Below, piece after piece: positions 33,416 through 42,540 of a stretch of DNA of 64,000 nt. The stretch lies in contig CBIHRS010000007.1 in the NCBI GenBank assembly GCA_966212505.1, forward strand, positions 1 to 64,000. Direction: 5' to 3'. The position numbers and the translations under genes are program-made. Source of the DNA: CAMLIZ01 sp966212505. GTDB lineage: Bacteria; Pseudomonadota; Gammaproteobacteria; Burkholderiales; Burkholderiaceae_C. The notes under the pieces are model-generated. The model was not told the DNA's origin. It did no database searches and worked only from the letters and a program-made list of their open reading frames with translations. Within the stretch, counting starts at the first letter, position 1, and every line of letters begins with the position of its first letter.

Positions 33416-34563
33416 AGCAGCTGCGCATCCCCGCCGTGTACATGCGCGGCGGCACCAGCAAGGGCGTGTTCTTCGTCGCCGCCGACCTGCCCACCGACCC
33501 GTCCGCGCGCGACCGGCTGCTGCTGCGGGTGATCGGCAGCCCCGACCGCTACGGCAAGCAGATCGACGGCATGGGCGGTGCCAGCTCGAGCACCAGCAAG
33601 GTGGCGATCGTGTCGCCCTCATCGCGGCCCGGCCATGATGTCGACTACCTCTTCGGCCAGGTCGCCATCGATGCGCCGGTGATCGACTGGTCGGGCAACT
33701 GCGGCAACCTGAGCGCCGCAGTCGGGCCCTTTGCGATCGGCGCCGGCCTGGTTGCGGCGCCGGCCGACGGCACGGCCACCGTGCGCATCTGGCAGGCCAA
33801 CATCGGCAAGACCATCGTCGCGCATGTGCCGGTGCAAGGCGGCGAGGTGCTGGAGCTGGGCAGCTTCGAGCTCGACGGCGTCGCGTTTCCGGCGGCCGAA
33901 GTGAAGCTGGAGTTCATCGCGCCCGATGCCGGCGGCGCGATGTTCCCGAGCGGCCGGCGCATCGACGTGCTGCAGGTGCCGGGGCTGGGCCCGGTCGAGG
34001 CCACGCTGATCGATGCCGGCAACCCGACGATCTTCGTCGATGCAGCCAGCCTCGGGCTGTGCGGCACCGAGCTGCAGCCCGAGGTCAACAGCCGCCCCGA
34101 GCTTCTCGCGCTGGCTGAAGCCGTGCGCGCACAGGGCGCGATCGCGATGGGCCTGGTGCGCAGCGCCGCCGAGGCCGCGGCCCGGCCGCACACACCCAAG
34201 CTCGCGTTCGTGGCGCCGCCGCAGCGCTATGTGGCCTCCGACGGCCGCGTGATGCAAGCCGCAGCCATCGACCTGCTGGCGCGCATCTTCTCGATGGGCC
34301 AGCTGCACCACGCGATGACCGGCACCGGTGCGGTCGCCATCGCCGCGGCGGCCGCCGTGCCGGGCACGCTGGTGCACCGGATCGCGCCCGCGGGTGCCGA
34401 AGGCCGTGTGCGCTTCGGCCATCCCTCGGGCCGCCTCGCGGCGGGCGCGGAGGCGGCCGAGGCCGACGGTCAGTGGCGCGTGGAGAAAGTGGTCATGAGC
34501 CGCTCGGCGCGCCGGCTGATGGAGGGCTGGGTGCGCGTACCGCCGGATCGGCCCAGCGCCTGA
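33412..34563 (+). CDS. PrpF-family cis-trans isomerase
   Basis: A 383-residue protein of the PrpF/DUF453 family (double diaminopimelate-epimerase fold), with RIPAVYMRGGTSKGVFF at the start, WSGNCGNLSAAVGPFAI, and GNPTIFVDAASLGL. PrpF isomerises methylaconitate in the methylcitrate cycle, and relatives act on oxalomesaconate. No methylcitrate gene lies nearby, so the substrate is open. It overlaps nsrR by ATGA. Its last 71 bases overlap tail-to-tail with puuD. Confidence 0.87.
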   Translation: MKQLRIPAVYMRGGTSKGVFFVAADLPTDPSARDRLLLRVIGSPDRYGKQIDGMGGASSSTSKVAIVSPSSRPGHDVDYLFGQVAIDAPVIDWSGNCGNLSAAVGPFAIGAGLVAAPADGTATVRIWQANIGKTIVAHVPVQGGEVLELGSFELDGVAFPAAEVKLEFIAPDAGGAMFPSGRRIDVLQVPGLGPVEATLIDAGNPTIFVDAASLGLCGTELQPEVNSRPELLALAEAVRAQGAIAMGLVRSAAEAAARPHTPKLAFVAPPQRYVASDGRVMQAAAIDLLARIFSMGQLHHAMTGTGAVAIAAAAAVPGTLVHRIAPAGAEGRVRFGHPSGRLAAGAEAAEADGQWRVEKVVMSRSARRLMEGWVRVPPDRPSA

Positions 34564-35722
34564 GCAGATCGCGCTCTGCCTCCGTGATGCCGGTGGCGTT
34601 GTTCAGCGGCATCGTGCGCGCGATCACCGCCTGTTGCAGGATCTGCTGCTGGTGCTGGCGGACCAGCGCCTCGGTGTGCAGCTGCACGTTCTTGTTGCTC
34701 ACCTGCGCGTTGTGGCACATCACGCAGCGCTGCTCGATCACGGCCTGCACCTGCTGCATCGTCACCGGCGCCTGGGCGGCCGGCGTTGCCGAGGGGGCCG
34801 GCGCCAGCGCAACGATCAGCCCGGCGACCAACACCACGCCCGCGGCCGCGGCGCCCCACGGCGCCGGCTTGCCGAGCACGCGCGCCTTGTGGCGCGCAAC
34901 GAAGAAATGCCGCACCAGCGCGCCGCCCAGCATCAGCACCAGCAGCACCGCCCAGTTGCGCGCGCCGCTGTACAAGAAGCCGTAGTGGTTGCTGAGCATC
35001 GCCACCAGCACCGGCAGCGTGAAGTAGGTGTTGTGCACGCTGCGCTGCTTGCCGCGCAGGCCGTGGATCGGGTCGGGCTGCTCGCCGGCACGCAGCTGGG
35101 CCACCACCTTGCGCTGCCCGGGAATGATCCAGAAGAACACGTTGGCGCTCATCGCCGTGGCCATCATCGCGCCGATCAGCACGAAGGCCGCACGACCGGC
35201 GAACAGCTGGCAGGCCAGCCAGCTCGCGAACGCGACGATCGCGACGATCAGCCCGCCCACCACCGCATCGCCCCGCGGCCCGCGGCCGAACAGGCGGCAC
35301 ACCGCGTCGTAAGCCAGCCAGAACGCGACGAGAAAACCCAGCGCTGCCACGACCGCCGCACCCGCCGGCCAGTCGTGCACGTTGCGGTCGACCAGGAAGG
35401 TGCCGGCATTGAAGAGATACAGCACCGTGAACAGCGCGAAGCCGGTGAGCCAGGTGGAGTAGCTCTCCCAGAAGAACCAGTGCAGGTGCTGCGGCAACGA
35501 CCTGGGCGCCACCAGGTACTTCTGGGGGTGGTAGAAGCCGCCGCCGTGCACGGCCCACAATTCGCCGTCGACCCCCTTGGCCACGAGGTCGGGCGCAGTC
35601 GGGCGGGTGAGGCTGTTGTCGAGGAAGACGAAGTAGAACGACGAGCCGATCCAGGCGATCGCCGTGATCACGTGGGCCCAGCGCAGCAGCAGGTTGGCCC
35701 AGTCGAGCAGGTAGGTTTCCAT
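34493..35722 (-). CDS. puuD: Urate hydroxylase PuuD
   Basis: A 409-residue membrane protein with about eight helices (residues 1-305) and a C-terminal cytochrome c domain with CVMCH (Cys333, Cys336, His337). This is the layout of PuuD, the membrane urate-oxidising enzyme that passes electrons to the respiratory chain. The ATG at 35722 begins the family N-terminus METYLLDWANLLLRW. It follows the HIU hydrolase gene by 14 bases. The heme motif depends on cytochrome maturation such as the ccm genes in this window. Confidence 0.92.
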   Translation of the reverse strand: METYLLDWANLLLRWAHVITAIAWIGSSFYFVFLDNSLTRPTAPDLVAKGVDGELWAVHGGGFYHPQKYLVAPRSLPQHLHWFFWESYSTWLTGFALFTVLYLFNAGTFLVDRNVHDWPAGAAVVAALGFLVAFWLAYDAVCRLFGRGPRGDAVVGGLIVAIVAFASWLACQLFAGRAAFVLIGAMMATAMSANVFFWIIPGQRKVVAQLRAGEQPDPIHGLRGKQRSVHNTYFTLPVLVAMLSNHYGFLYSGARNWAVLLVLMLGGALVRHFFVARHKARVLGKPAPWGAAAAGVVLVAGLIVALAPAPSATPAAQAPVTMQQVQAVIEQRCVMCHNAQVSNKNVQLHTEALVRQHQQQILQQAVIARTMPLNNATGITEAERDLLRRWADPAVRAPSPPSAGAPSGS

Positions 35723-35736
35723 CTCAGGCAACCCGA

Positions 35737-36090
35737 TCAGCTGCCGCGGTAGGTGGAGTAGCTCCACGGCGTGCACAGCAGCGGCACGTGGTAGTGCGCC
35801 TGGGCATCGGCGATGCCGAACTCCAGCGGCACCTCATCGAGGAAAGGCGGCTCAGGCAGATCAGCACCGCGGCCGCGGAAGTACTCGGCCACGCCGAACA
35901 CCAGGCGATAGCGTCCGGCCGCCAGCGCTGCCCCCTCAAGCAACGGCGCATCCGCCCGCCCATCGGCGTTCAGACGCAAGGCCTTGAGCAGCACCGCCCC
36001 GCCGGCCTCCAGCCGATGCAGCGAAACCGCCATGCCGGCCGCCGGGCCACCGTTCATCGTGTCGAGCACGTGCGTCGTGAGCTTTCCCAT
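35737..36090 (-). CDS. uraH: 5-Hydroxyisourate hydrolase
   Basis: A 117-residue transthyretin-like enzyme with the three family marks: KLTTHVLDTMNGGPA at the N-terminus, RLVFGVAEYF in the middle, and the C-terminal YSTYRGS. It opens 5-hydroxyisourate to OHCU, the step after urate oxidation by PuuD. It is transcribed with puuD and divergent from the GntR regulator. Confidence 0.96.
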   Translation of the reverse strand: MGKLTTHVLDTMNGGPAAGMAVSLHRLEAGGAVLLKALRLNADGRADAPLLEGAALAAGRYRLVFGVAEYFRGRGADLPEPPFLDEVPLEFGIADAQAHYHVPLLCTPWSYSTYRGS

Positions 36091-36098
36091 GGGTCCGG

Positions 36099-36112
36099 AA
36101 GTGTATACACTT
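36099..36112. promoter_or_regulatory. GntR/FadR-type operator
   Basis: A perfect 14-bp palindrome AAGTGTATACACTT sits between uraH (start 36090) and the GntR gene (start 36127). The core TGTATACA is typical of FCD-type GntR operators. It probably controls both directions of the purine locus. Confidence 0.75.
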
Positions 36113-36126
36113 TTGCATACGCTTCA

Positions 36127-36837
36127 ATGGCCATGTCACGCAACCCACCTTCCGCACCGCCGGCATCGGCCAGCAGCACGCAGCGCATCGTCGACTCGAT
36201 CACCCATGCCGTGATCGAGCGGCGGCTGATGCCGGGCACCAAGCTGGTCGAGCAGCAGATCGCCGACATCTTCGAGGTCTCGCGCACCGTGGTGCGCCAG
36301 GCGCTCAACCAGTTGAGCCGCGATGGGCTGGTCACGTTGCAGCCGGCGCGCGGAGCCTTCGTCGCGCAGCCCAGCATCGAAGAGGCGCGCCAGGTGTTCG
36401 AGGTGCGACGCATGATGGAAGCCGCGATGATCCGGCAGCTGGCCGCCCGCATCACGCCGCAGCAGATTGCCGAGCTGCGCCGCCACCTCAAGGCCGAGCG
36501 CGAGGCGGTCCACCGCGTCGACGTGACCGGCCGCACCCGGCTGCTGGCCGACTTCCATGTGCTGCTGGCCCGCATGCTCGGCAACGAGGTGCTGGCCCAG
36601 CTGCTGGCCGACCTGCTGCTGCGCAGCTCGCTGATCTCGCTGATGTACCAGTCGTCGCATTCGGCGCAGGCTTCGCAGGAAGAGCATGTGGCCATCGTCG
36701 ATGCGCTGGAGCGGCGCGATGCGCGCGCCGCGGTGAAGCTGATGGAAGCCCACCTCGGCAACGTGGAACACAACCTGCGCCTCGACCCGCGCGGCAGCGA
36801 CCTTGCCGCCGCCCTCGCCGTGGACCTCCAACCATGA
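36127..36837 (+). CDS. GntR-family regulator of purine catabolism (FCD domain)
   Basis: A 236-residue regulator: N-terminal GntR winged helix (about 20-85, with RLMPGTKLVEQQIADIFEVS and RTVVRQALNQLSRDGLV) and C-terminal all-helical FCD domain (about 95-215) with the metal-ligand pattern D-x3-H near DFHVLLARMLGN and a later H. The start could be 36127 or 36133. It lies between uraH and puuE beside a perfect palindromic operator, so it most likely regulates these genes in response to a purine intermediate. Confidence 0.9.
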   Translation: MAMSRNPPSAPPASASSTQRIVDSITHAVIERRLMPGTKLVEQQIADIFEVSRTVVRQALNQLSRDGLVTLQPARGAFVAQPSIEEARQVFEVRRMMEAAMIRQLAARITPQQIAELRRHLKAEREAVHRVDVTGRTRLLADFHVLLARMLGNEVLAQLLADLLLRSSLISLMYQSSHSAQASQEEHVAIVDALERRDARAAVKLMEAHLGNVEHNLRLDPRGSDLAAALAVDLQP

Positions 36838-37778
36838 CCCAGCCCTACCCCCGCGACCTGATCGGCCACGGCCGCAACCCGCCGCATGCGCAATGGCCCG
36901 GCCAGGCCCGCGTGGCCGTGCAGTTCGTGCTGAACTACGAAGAAGGCGGCGAGAACTCGGTGCTGCATGGCGATGCCGGCAGCGAGCAGTTCCTGTCCGA
37001 GATGTTCAACCCGCCCTCGTACCCGGCGCGCCACCTCAGCATGGAGTCGATCTACGAATACGGCTCACGCGCGGGCGTGTGGCGCCTGCTGCGCGAGTTC
37101 GAGCGGCGTGGCCTGCCGCTCACCGTGTTCGGCGTGTCGATGGCGCTCGAGCGGCATCCCGAAGCCACTGCGGCGTTCAAGGAGCTCGGCCACGAGATCG
37201 CCTGCCACGGCTGGCGCTGGATCCACTACCAGCAGATGGACGAGGCCCAGGAGCGCGAGCACATGGCGCGCGGCATGGCCATCATCGAGCGCCTCACCGG
37301 CGAGCGGCCGCTGGGCTGGTACACCGGCCGCGACAGCCCCAACACGCGGCGGCTGGTGGCCGACCACGGCGGCTTCGAATACGACAGCGACTACTACGGC
37401 GACGACCTGCCCTTCTGGCTGCAGGTGCGCAAGACCGACGGCTCGCTCGCGCCGCACCTGGTGGTGCCCTACACGCTCGACACCAACGACATGCGCTTCT
37501 CGAGTGCGCAAGGCTTCGCTACCGGCGACGATTTCTTCCACTACCTGCGCGATGCCTTCGACGTGCTCTACGCCGAAGGCGACGAGGCGCCGAAGATGAT
37601 GAGCATCGGCATGCACTGCCGCCTGCTCGGCCGGCCGGGCCGCATGCGCTCGCTGCAGCGCTTTCTCGACCATGTGCAGTCGCACCAACGGGTGTGGATC
37701 TGCCGCCGCATCGACATCGCGCGGCACTGGAAGCAGGTACATCCCTTCGACGCCGCCACGGCCTTCGTGTGGGAGTGA
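36834..37778 (+). CDS. puuE: Allantoinase PuuE
   Basis: A 314-residue protein of the polysaccharide-deacetylase fold. Family patterns are FVLNYEEGGENSVLHGD, AFKELGHEIACHGWRWIHY and GWYTGRDSPNTRRLV. PuuE hydrolyses allantoin to allantoate. The start overlaps the regulator gene stop by ATGA. Confidence 0.95.
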   Translation: MTQPYPRDLIGHGRNPPHAQWPGQARVAVQFVLNYEEGGENSVLHGDAGSEQFLSEMFNPPSYPARHLSMESIYEYGSRAGVWRLLREFERRGLPLTVFGVSMALERHPEATAAFKELGHEIACHGWRWIHYQQMDEAQEREHMARGMAIIERLTGERPLGWYTGRDSPNTRRLVADHGGFEYDSDYYGDDLPFWLQVRKTDGSLAPHLVVPYTLDTNDMRFSSAQGFATGDDFFHYLRDAFDVLYAEGDEAPKMMSIGMHCRLLGRPGRMRSLQRFLDHVQSHQRVWICRRIDIARHWKQVHPFDAATAFVWE

Positions 37779-37783
37779 ACGCC

Positions 37784-39550
37784 ATGGCCACGCTGCAAGA
37801 CCTCAACCACGCCGACCGCGAGGGCTTCGTCGCGCGGCTGCAGGGCGTGTACGAGCATTCGCCGTGGATCGCGGAACGCGCCTGGCCGCGCCGGCCCTTC
37901 CACACGCTGGCCCAGCTCAAGCATGCGCTGGCCGACGTGGTGCGACAGGCCTCGCGCGACGAGCAGCTCGCGCTGGTGCGAGCCCACCCCGAGCTGGCCG
38001 GCAAGGCGATGGTGGCGCAATCGCTCACCGCGGAATCCACGCACGAGCAAAGCACGGCCGGCCTCACCCACTGCAGCCCCGAGGAGTTCGCGAAGCTGCA
38101 GCAGCTCAACGCCGACTACAACCGCCGCTTCGGCTGGCCCTTCATCCTCGCGGTGCGCGGGCCGCGCGGCACCGGCCTCACGCGGCAGCAGATCATCGCC
38201 ACCTTCGAGCGGCGGCTGCAGGGCCACCCGGACTTCGAACTGGCCGAGTGTCTGCGCAACATCCACCGCATCGCCGAGCTCCGGCTGAACGACAAGTTCG
38301 GCGCCGTACCCACGCTGGGCAACCAGGTGTGGGACTGGGCCGAGGCGCTGGCCCGCCACAGCGACCCCGGCTTCGCCGAGCAGGGCCAGCTCACCGTCAC
38401 CTACCTCACCGAGGCGCACCGCGCCTGCGCACGCGAGCTCTGCGCGTGGATGCACGAATGCGGCTTCGACGAGGTGAGCATCGACGCGGTGGGCAACGTG
38501 GTGGGCGTCTACCACGGCGCCGACCGCAGCGCGAAACGCCTGCTCACCGGCAGCCACTACGACACCGTGCGCAACGGCGGCAAGTACGACGGCCGCCTCG
38601 GCATCCTGGTGCCGATGGCCTGCGTACGCGCGCTGCACGCCGAAGGCCGGCGCCTGCCCTTCGGCATCGAGGTGGTGGGCTTCGCCGAAGAAGAGGGGCA
38701 GCGCTACAAGGCCACCTTCCTCGGCTCCAGCGCGCTCACCGGCAGCTTCGATCCCGCCTGGCTCGGCCAGGCCGATGCCGACGGCATCACGATGCGCGAG
38801 GCGATGCGCGAGGCCGGCTTGCCGATCGAGCGCATCGGCGAGCTGGCGCGCAACCCGCAGCACTACCTCGGTTTCGTGGAGGTGCACATCGAGCAGGGCC
38901 CGGTGCTCGACGAGCTCGACCTGCCGCTGGGCGTGGTCACCTCGATCAACGGCAGCGTGCGCTACCTCGGCGAAGTGGTCGGCATGGCCAGCCATGCCGG
39001 CACCACGCCGATGGACCGGCGGCGCGATGCCGCCGCCGCGGTGGCAGAGCTGGTGCTGTATGTGGAGCGGCGCGCAGCCAGCGTGCCCGACGTGGTGGGC
39101 ACCGTGGGCCAGCTGCAGGTGCCGGCCGGCTCGATCAACGTGGTGCCCGGCCGCTGCCGCTTCAGCCTCGACCTGCGCGCCACCACCGACACGGCCCGCG
39201 ATGCACTCGCGCGCGACGTGCTCGCCGAGCTGGCACGCATCTGCGAACGGCGCGGCCTGCAGCACACGATCGAGGAGACGATGCGCGCCTCGGCCGCGCC
39301 CTCGGCCCCCGAATGGCAACGCCGTTGGGAAAACGCGGTGAGCACGCTGGGCCTGCCGGTGCACCGCATGCCCAGCGGCGCCGGCCACGACGCGATGAAG
39401 CTGCACGAGCGCATGCCGCAGGCGATGCTCTTCGTGCGCGGCGGCAACGCGGGCATCAGCCACAACCCGCTCGAGACCATCACCGCCGACGACGCCGACC
39501 TGTGCGTCCAGGCTTTCCAGCAGCTGCTCGCGCAGTTGTCCCAAGAATGA
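37784..39550 (+). CDS. Fused OHCU decarboxylase and allantoate amidohydrolase (UraD-AllC)
   Basis: A 588-residue two-domain protein. Residues 1 to about 170 are OHCU decarboxylase, with the active-site region VRAHPELAGKAMVAQ and YNRRFGWPFILAVRG. Residues about 180-588 are an M20-type zinc amidohydrolase like AllC, with metal-site segments TGSHYDTVRNGGKYDGRLG and GFAEEEGQRY and the dimer-domain stretch GMASHAGTTPMDRRRDAA. One chain would convert OHCU to S-allantoin and open allantoate, steps on either side of PuuE. GGGAG lies 8 bases before the ATG. Similar fusions are known in Burkholderiales. Confidence 0.92.
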   Translation: MATLQDLNHADREGFVARLQGVYEHSPWIAERAWPRRPFHTLAQLKHALADVVRQASRDEQLALVRAHPELAGKAMVAQSLTAESTHEQSTAGLTHCSPEEFAKLQQLNADYNRRFGWPFILAVRGPRGTGLTRQQIIATFERRLQGHPDFELAECLRNIHRIAELRLNDKFGAVPTLGNQVWDWAEALARHSDPGFAEQGQLTVTYLTEAHRACARELCAWMHECGFDEVSIDAVGNVVGVYHGADRSAKRLLTGSHYDTVRNGGKYDGRLGILVPMACVRALHAEGRRLPFGIEVVGFAEEEGQRYKATFLGSSALTGSFDPAWLGQADADGITMREAMREAGLPIERIGELARNPQHYLGFVEVHIEQGPVLDELDLPLGVVTSINGSVRYLGEVVGMASHAGTTPMDRRRDAAAAVAELVLYVERRAASVPDVVGTVGQLQVPAGSINVVPGRCRFSLDLRATTDTARDALARDVLAELARICERRGLQHTIEETMRASAAPSAPEWQRRWENAVSTLGLPVHRMPSGAGHDAMKLHERMPQAMLFVRGGNAGISHNPLETITADDADLCVQAFQQLLAQLSQE

Positions 39551-40773
39551 CGCCCTACGACCGACTCGACCAATGGATCGCCGACCACTTCGATGAAGAG
39601 GTGCGCTTCCTGCAGGACCTGGTGCGCGTGCCCACCGACACGCCGCCGGGCAACAACGCGCCGCATGCCGAGCACACCGCCGAGCTGCTCGCCGGCTTCG
39701 GCCTGCAGGCCGAGCGCCATGCGGTGCCGGCTGATGCCGTGCGCGACTACGGCCTGCAATCGATCACCAACCTGATCGTGCGGCGCCGTTTCGCCGAAGG
39801 CGGCCCGGTGATCGCGCTCAACGCGCATGGCGACGTGGTGCCGCCCGGCGAAGGCTGGACGCACGATCCCTATGGCGGCGAGGTGGCCGACGGCCGGCTC
39901 TACGGCCGCGCCTCGGCGGTGAGCAAGAGCGACTTCGCGACCTACACCTTCGCGCTGCGCGCGCTCGAATCGCTGGGCCTGCCGCTGAAGGGCGGCGTGG
40001 AGCTGCACTTCACCTACGACGAGGAATTCGGCGGCGAGCTCGGCCCCGGCTGGCTGCTGAAGCAGGGGTTGACGACACCCGATCTGCTGATCGCCGCCGG
40101 CTTCAGCTACCAGGTGGTCACCGCGCACAACGGCTGCCTGCAGATGGAAGTCACGGTGCACGGGAAGATGGCGCATGCCGCGATCCCGCACACCGGCATC
40201 GACGCGCTGCAGGGCGCGGTGCACATCCTCAACGCGCTGTATGCCTGCAACACCCACTACCGCAGCGTGAGCTCGCAGGTGCCGGGCATCCACCATCCCT
40301 ACCTCAACGTCGGCCGCATCGAGGGCGGCACCAACACCAACGTCGTGCCGGGCAAGGTGGTGTTCAAGCTCGACCGCCGCATGATCCCCGAGGAGAACCC
40401 GGCCGAGGTCGAGGCCGAGGTGCGGCGCGTGATCGCCGAGGCCGCGGCAGAGTTCGAGGGCATCACGGTCGACATCCGGCGCCCGCTGCTGGCGCATCCG
40501 CTGAAGCCGCTGGCGGGCAACGCGCCGCTGGTGCAGGCGCTGCAGCGCCACGGCGAGGCGGTGTTCGGCGAGCCCATTCCCACCAGCGGCACGCCGCTGT
40601 ACACCGACGTGCGGCTGTATTGCGAGCGCGGCATCCCGGCGGTGATCTACGGTGCCGGGCCGCGCACGGTGCTCGAATCGAACGCCAAGCGGGCCGACGA
40701 GCACATCGTGCTGGCCGATCTGCAGCGCGCCACGCGCGTGGTCGCACGCGCGCTGCTCGACCTGCTGCAATAG
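39547..40773 (+). CDS. M20-family metallopeptidase/amidohydrolase
   Basis: A 408-residue M20 protein (ArgE/DapE/CPG2 type). Metal-site segments are VIALNAHGDVVPPGEGWTHD, LYGRASAVSKSDFATYTFA and ELHFTYDEEFGGELGPGW. Its ATG overlaps the stop of the fused UraD-AllC gene, so it belongs to the purine operon. A ureidoglycolate or N-carbamoyl amidohydrolase role would fit, but the substrate cannot be read from sequence. Confidence 0.88.
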   Translation: MTPYDRLDQWIADHFDEEVRFLQDLVRVPTDTPPGNNAPHAEHTAELLAGFGLQAERHAVPADAVRDYGLQSITNLIVRRRFAEGGPVIALNAHGDVVPPGEGWTHDPYGGEVADGRLYGRASAVSKSDFATYTFALRALESLGLPLKGGVELHFTYDEEFGGELGPGWLLKQGLTTPDLLIAAGFSYQVVTAHNGCLQMEVTVHGKMAHAAIPHTGIDALQGAVHILNALYACNTHYRSVSSQVPGIHHPYLNVGRIEGGTNTNVVPGKVVFKLDRRMIPEENPAEVEAEVRRVIAEAAAEFEGITVDIRRPLLAHPLKPLAGNAPLVQALQRHGEAVFGEPIPTSGTPLYTDVRLYCERGIPAVIYGAGPRTVLESNAKRADEHIVLADLQRATRVVARALLDLLQ

Positions 40774-40785
40774 CGGCAGCCGCCG

Positions 40786-41853
40786 CTACATCAGCGCCAC
40801 GCCCTTGATCTGCGCGTGCAACGCATCGCCGGGCTGCAGCGCCAGCAGGTCGCAGCTCCTGCGGGTGATGCGCGCCAGCAGGTGCTGCTGCTCCGCCCGC
40901 GGCCCCATGCGCAGCCGCAGCAGCGCGGTGTGGGCATCGGCATGCAGGCCCTCGAGCACGACCGGCAGCACGTTGACGATGCTCGTGGGCCCCGGCTCGC
41001 CGCGCGTGACGCTCACATCGCGCGCCAGCACCCGGGCCCGCACCGGCTCACCGATCGGCACCGGGCGCGCGCCCACCCACAGCATGCCGCCGTCGAACGC
41101 GATCTGCATCAGGCCATAGGCCTCGTCGTGCGCGGCAACGCGCGCCTCGATCACCACGCCGGCATCGTCGGCCTGCTGCAGCGGCAGCGCCGGGTCGGCC
41201 AGCAGTTCGGCCAACGGGCCGGCGGCGCGTACGCGGCCGGCTTCCATCAGCACGAGGTGATCGGCCAGCCGCGCCACCTCGTCCATCGCATGCGTGACGT
41301 ACACGATGGGCAGCGCCAGCTCGCGGTGCAGCCGCTCGAGGTACGGCAGGATCTCGGCCTTGCGCGCAGCGTCCAGCGCGGCCAGCGGCTCGTCCATCAG
41401 CAGCAGCCGCGGCGCCGCCGCCAGCGCGCGGGCGATCGCCACGCGCTGGCGCTCGCCGCCCGAGAGCGCATCGGCGCGCCGGTCCATCAGCGGGCCGATG
41501 CCGAGCAGCTCGACCAGCGGCGCGATGTCGGCCTGCGGCGCAGCACCGCGGCGGCGCGCGTAGTCGACATTGCCGCGCACGCTGAGGTGCGGAAACAACG
41601 CCGCCTCCTGGATCACGTAGCCCAACGGCCGCCGATGCGTGGGCACGAAGAGCCGCCGCGCATCGTCCTGCCAGCGCTCGCCGTTGACCGACACGTGGCC
41701 CGCCGCGCGCTCCAGCCCCGCCAGCGCGCGCAGCACCGTGGTCTTGCCGCAGCCCGAGGGGCCGAACAGCGCGCTGACGCCCGAGGCCGGCAGCTGCAGC
41801 GCCACGTCGAGCGCGAAGCCCGGCCGGGCTAGGCGGAGGCGGGCGTCGATCAT
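40786..41853 (-). CDS. modC: Molybdate ABC transporter ATP-binding protein
   Basis: A 355-residue ABC ATPase: Walker A GPSGCGKTT, signature LSGGERQRVAIARAL, Walker B LLLMDEPLAALD, and a C-terminal Mop/TOBE domain (about 290-355) typical of ModC. It powers molybdate uptake. It overlaps modB by ATGA. Molybdenum would be needed by xanthine dehydrogenase in purine use, so its place next to the purine genes makes sense. Confidence 0.93.
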   Translation of the reverse strand: MIDARLRLARPGFALDVALQLPASGVSALFGPSGCGKTTVLRALAGLERAAGHVSVNGERWQDDARRLFVPTHRRPLGYVIQEAALFPHLSVRGNVDYARRRGAAPQADIAPLVELLGIGPLMDRRADALSGGERQRVAIARALAAAPRLLLMDEPLAALDAARKAEILPYLERLHRELALPIVYVTHAMDEVARLADHLVLMEAGRVRAAGPLAELLADPALPLQQADDAGVVIEARVAAHDEAYGLMQIAFDGGMLWVGARPVPIGEPVRARVLARDVSVTRGEPGPTSIVNVLPVVLEGLHADAHTALLRLRMGPRAEQQHLLARITRRSCDLLALQPGDALHAQIKGVALM

Positions 41854-42536
41854 GCGGAAGCGCGCCGGGCTTCACGCCGCGGCCGGTTCACCACATGCAG
41901 CGCCACCAGCACGGCGAACGCAAACACCACCAGCCCGGCGGCCAGCCGGTGCGCATCCGCCAACTCGCCGGCCTCCACATGGTCGTAGAGCGCCACCGAG
42001 AGCACCCGCGTGGCGCCGGGGATGTTGCCGCCGATCATCAGCACCACGCCGAACTCGCCCAGCGTGTGCGCGAAGCCCAGCACCGCGGCGGTGACGACGC
42101 CCGGCCGCGCCAGCGGCAGCGCCACCGTGAGGAAGCGGTCGAACGGCCCGGCGCGCAGCGTGGCGGCCGCCTCCAGCGTGCGCTCGGGAATTGCCTCGAA
42201 GGCCTGCTGCAGCGGTTGCACGACGAAGGGCAACGAATAGATCACCGAGCCCACCACCAGCCCGCCGAAGGTGAACGGCAGCGGCCGCCCGCCCAGCGCC
42301 TGCACCAGCTGGCCCACCGGCCCCTGCGGCCCGAGCAGCAGCAGCAGGTAGAAGCCGATCACCGTGGGCGGCAGCACCAGCGGCATCGCCACCAGCGCCG
42401 CCCACACCGGCTTCAGCGCCGAGCGCGTGCGCGCCAGCCACCACGCGAGCGGCGTGCCGACGAGCAGCAGCACCACGGTGGTGGTGAGGGCCAGTTCGGC
42501 AGTCAGCCGCACCGCGGCCCAGTCGGCGCCGCTCAT
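41850..42536 (-). CDS. modB: Molybdate ABC transporter permease
   Basis: A 228-residue permease with five helices and the ABC-coupling EAA-like loop (EAAATLRAGPFDRFLTVALP). The family N-terminus is AAVRLTAELALTTTVVLLLV. It starts 4 bases after the modA stop. Confidence 0.94.
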   Translation of the reverse strand: MSGADWAAVRLTAELALTTTVVLLLVGTPLAWWLARTRSALKPVWAALVAMPLVLPPTVIGFYLLLLLGPQGPVGQLVQALGGRPLPFTFGGLVVGSVIYSLPFVVQPLQQAFEAIPERTLEAAATLRAGPFDRFLTVALPLARPGVVTAAVLGFAHTLGEFGVVLMIGGNIPGATRVLSVALYDHVEAGELADAHRLAAGLVVFAFAVLVALHVVNRPRREARRASA

Positions 42537-42540
42537 CGCG

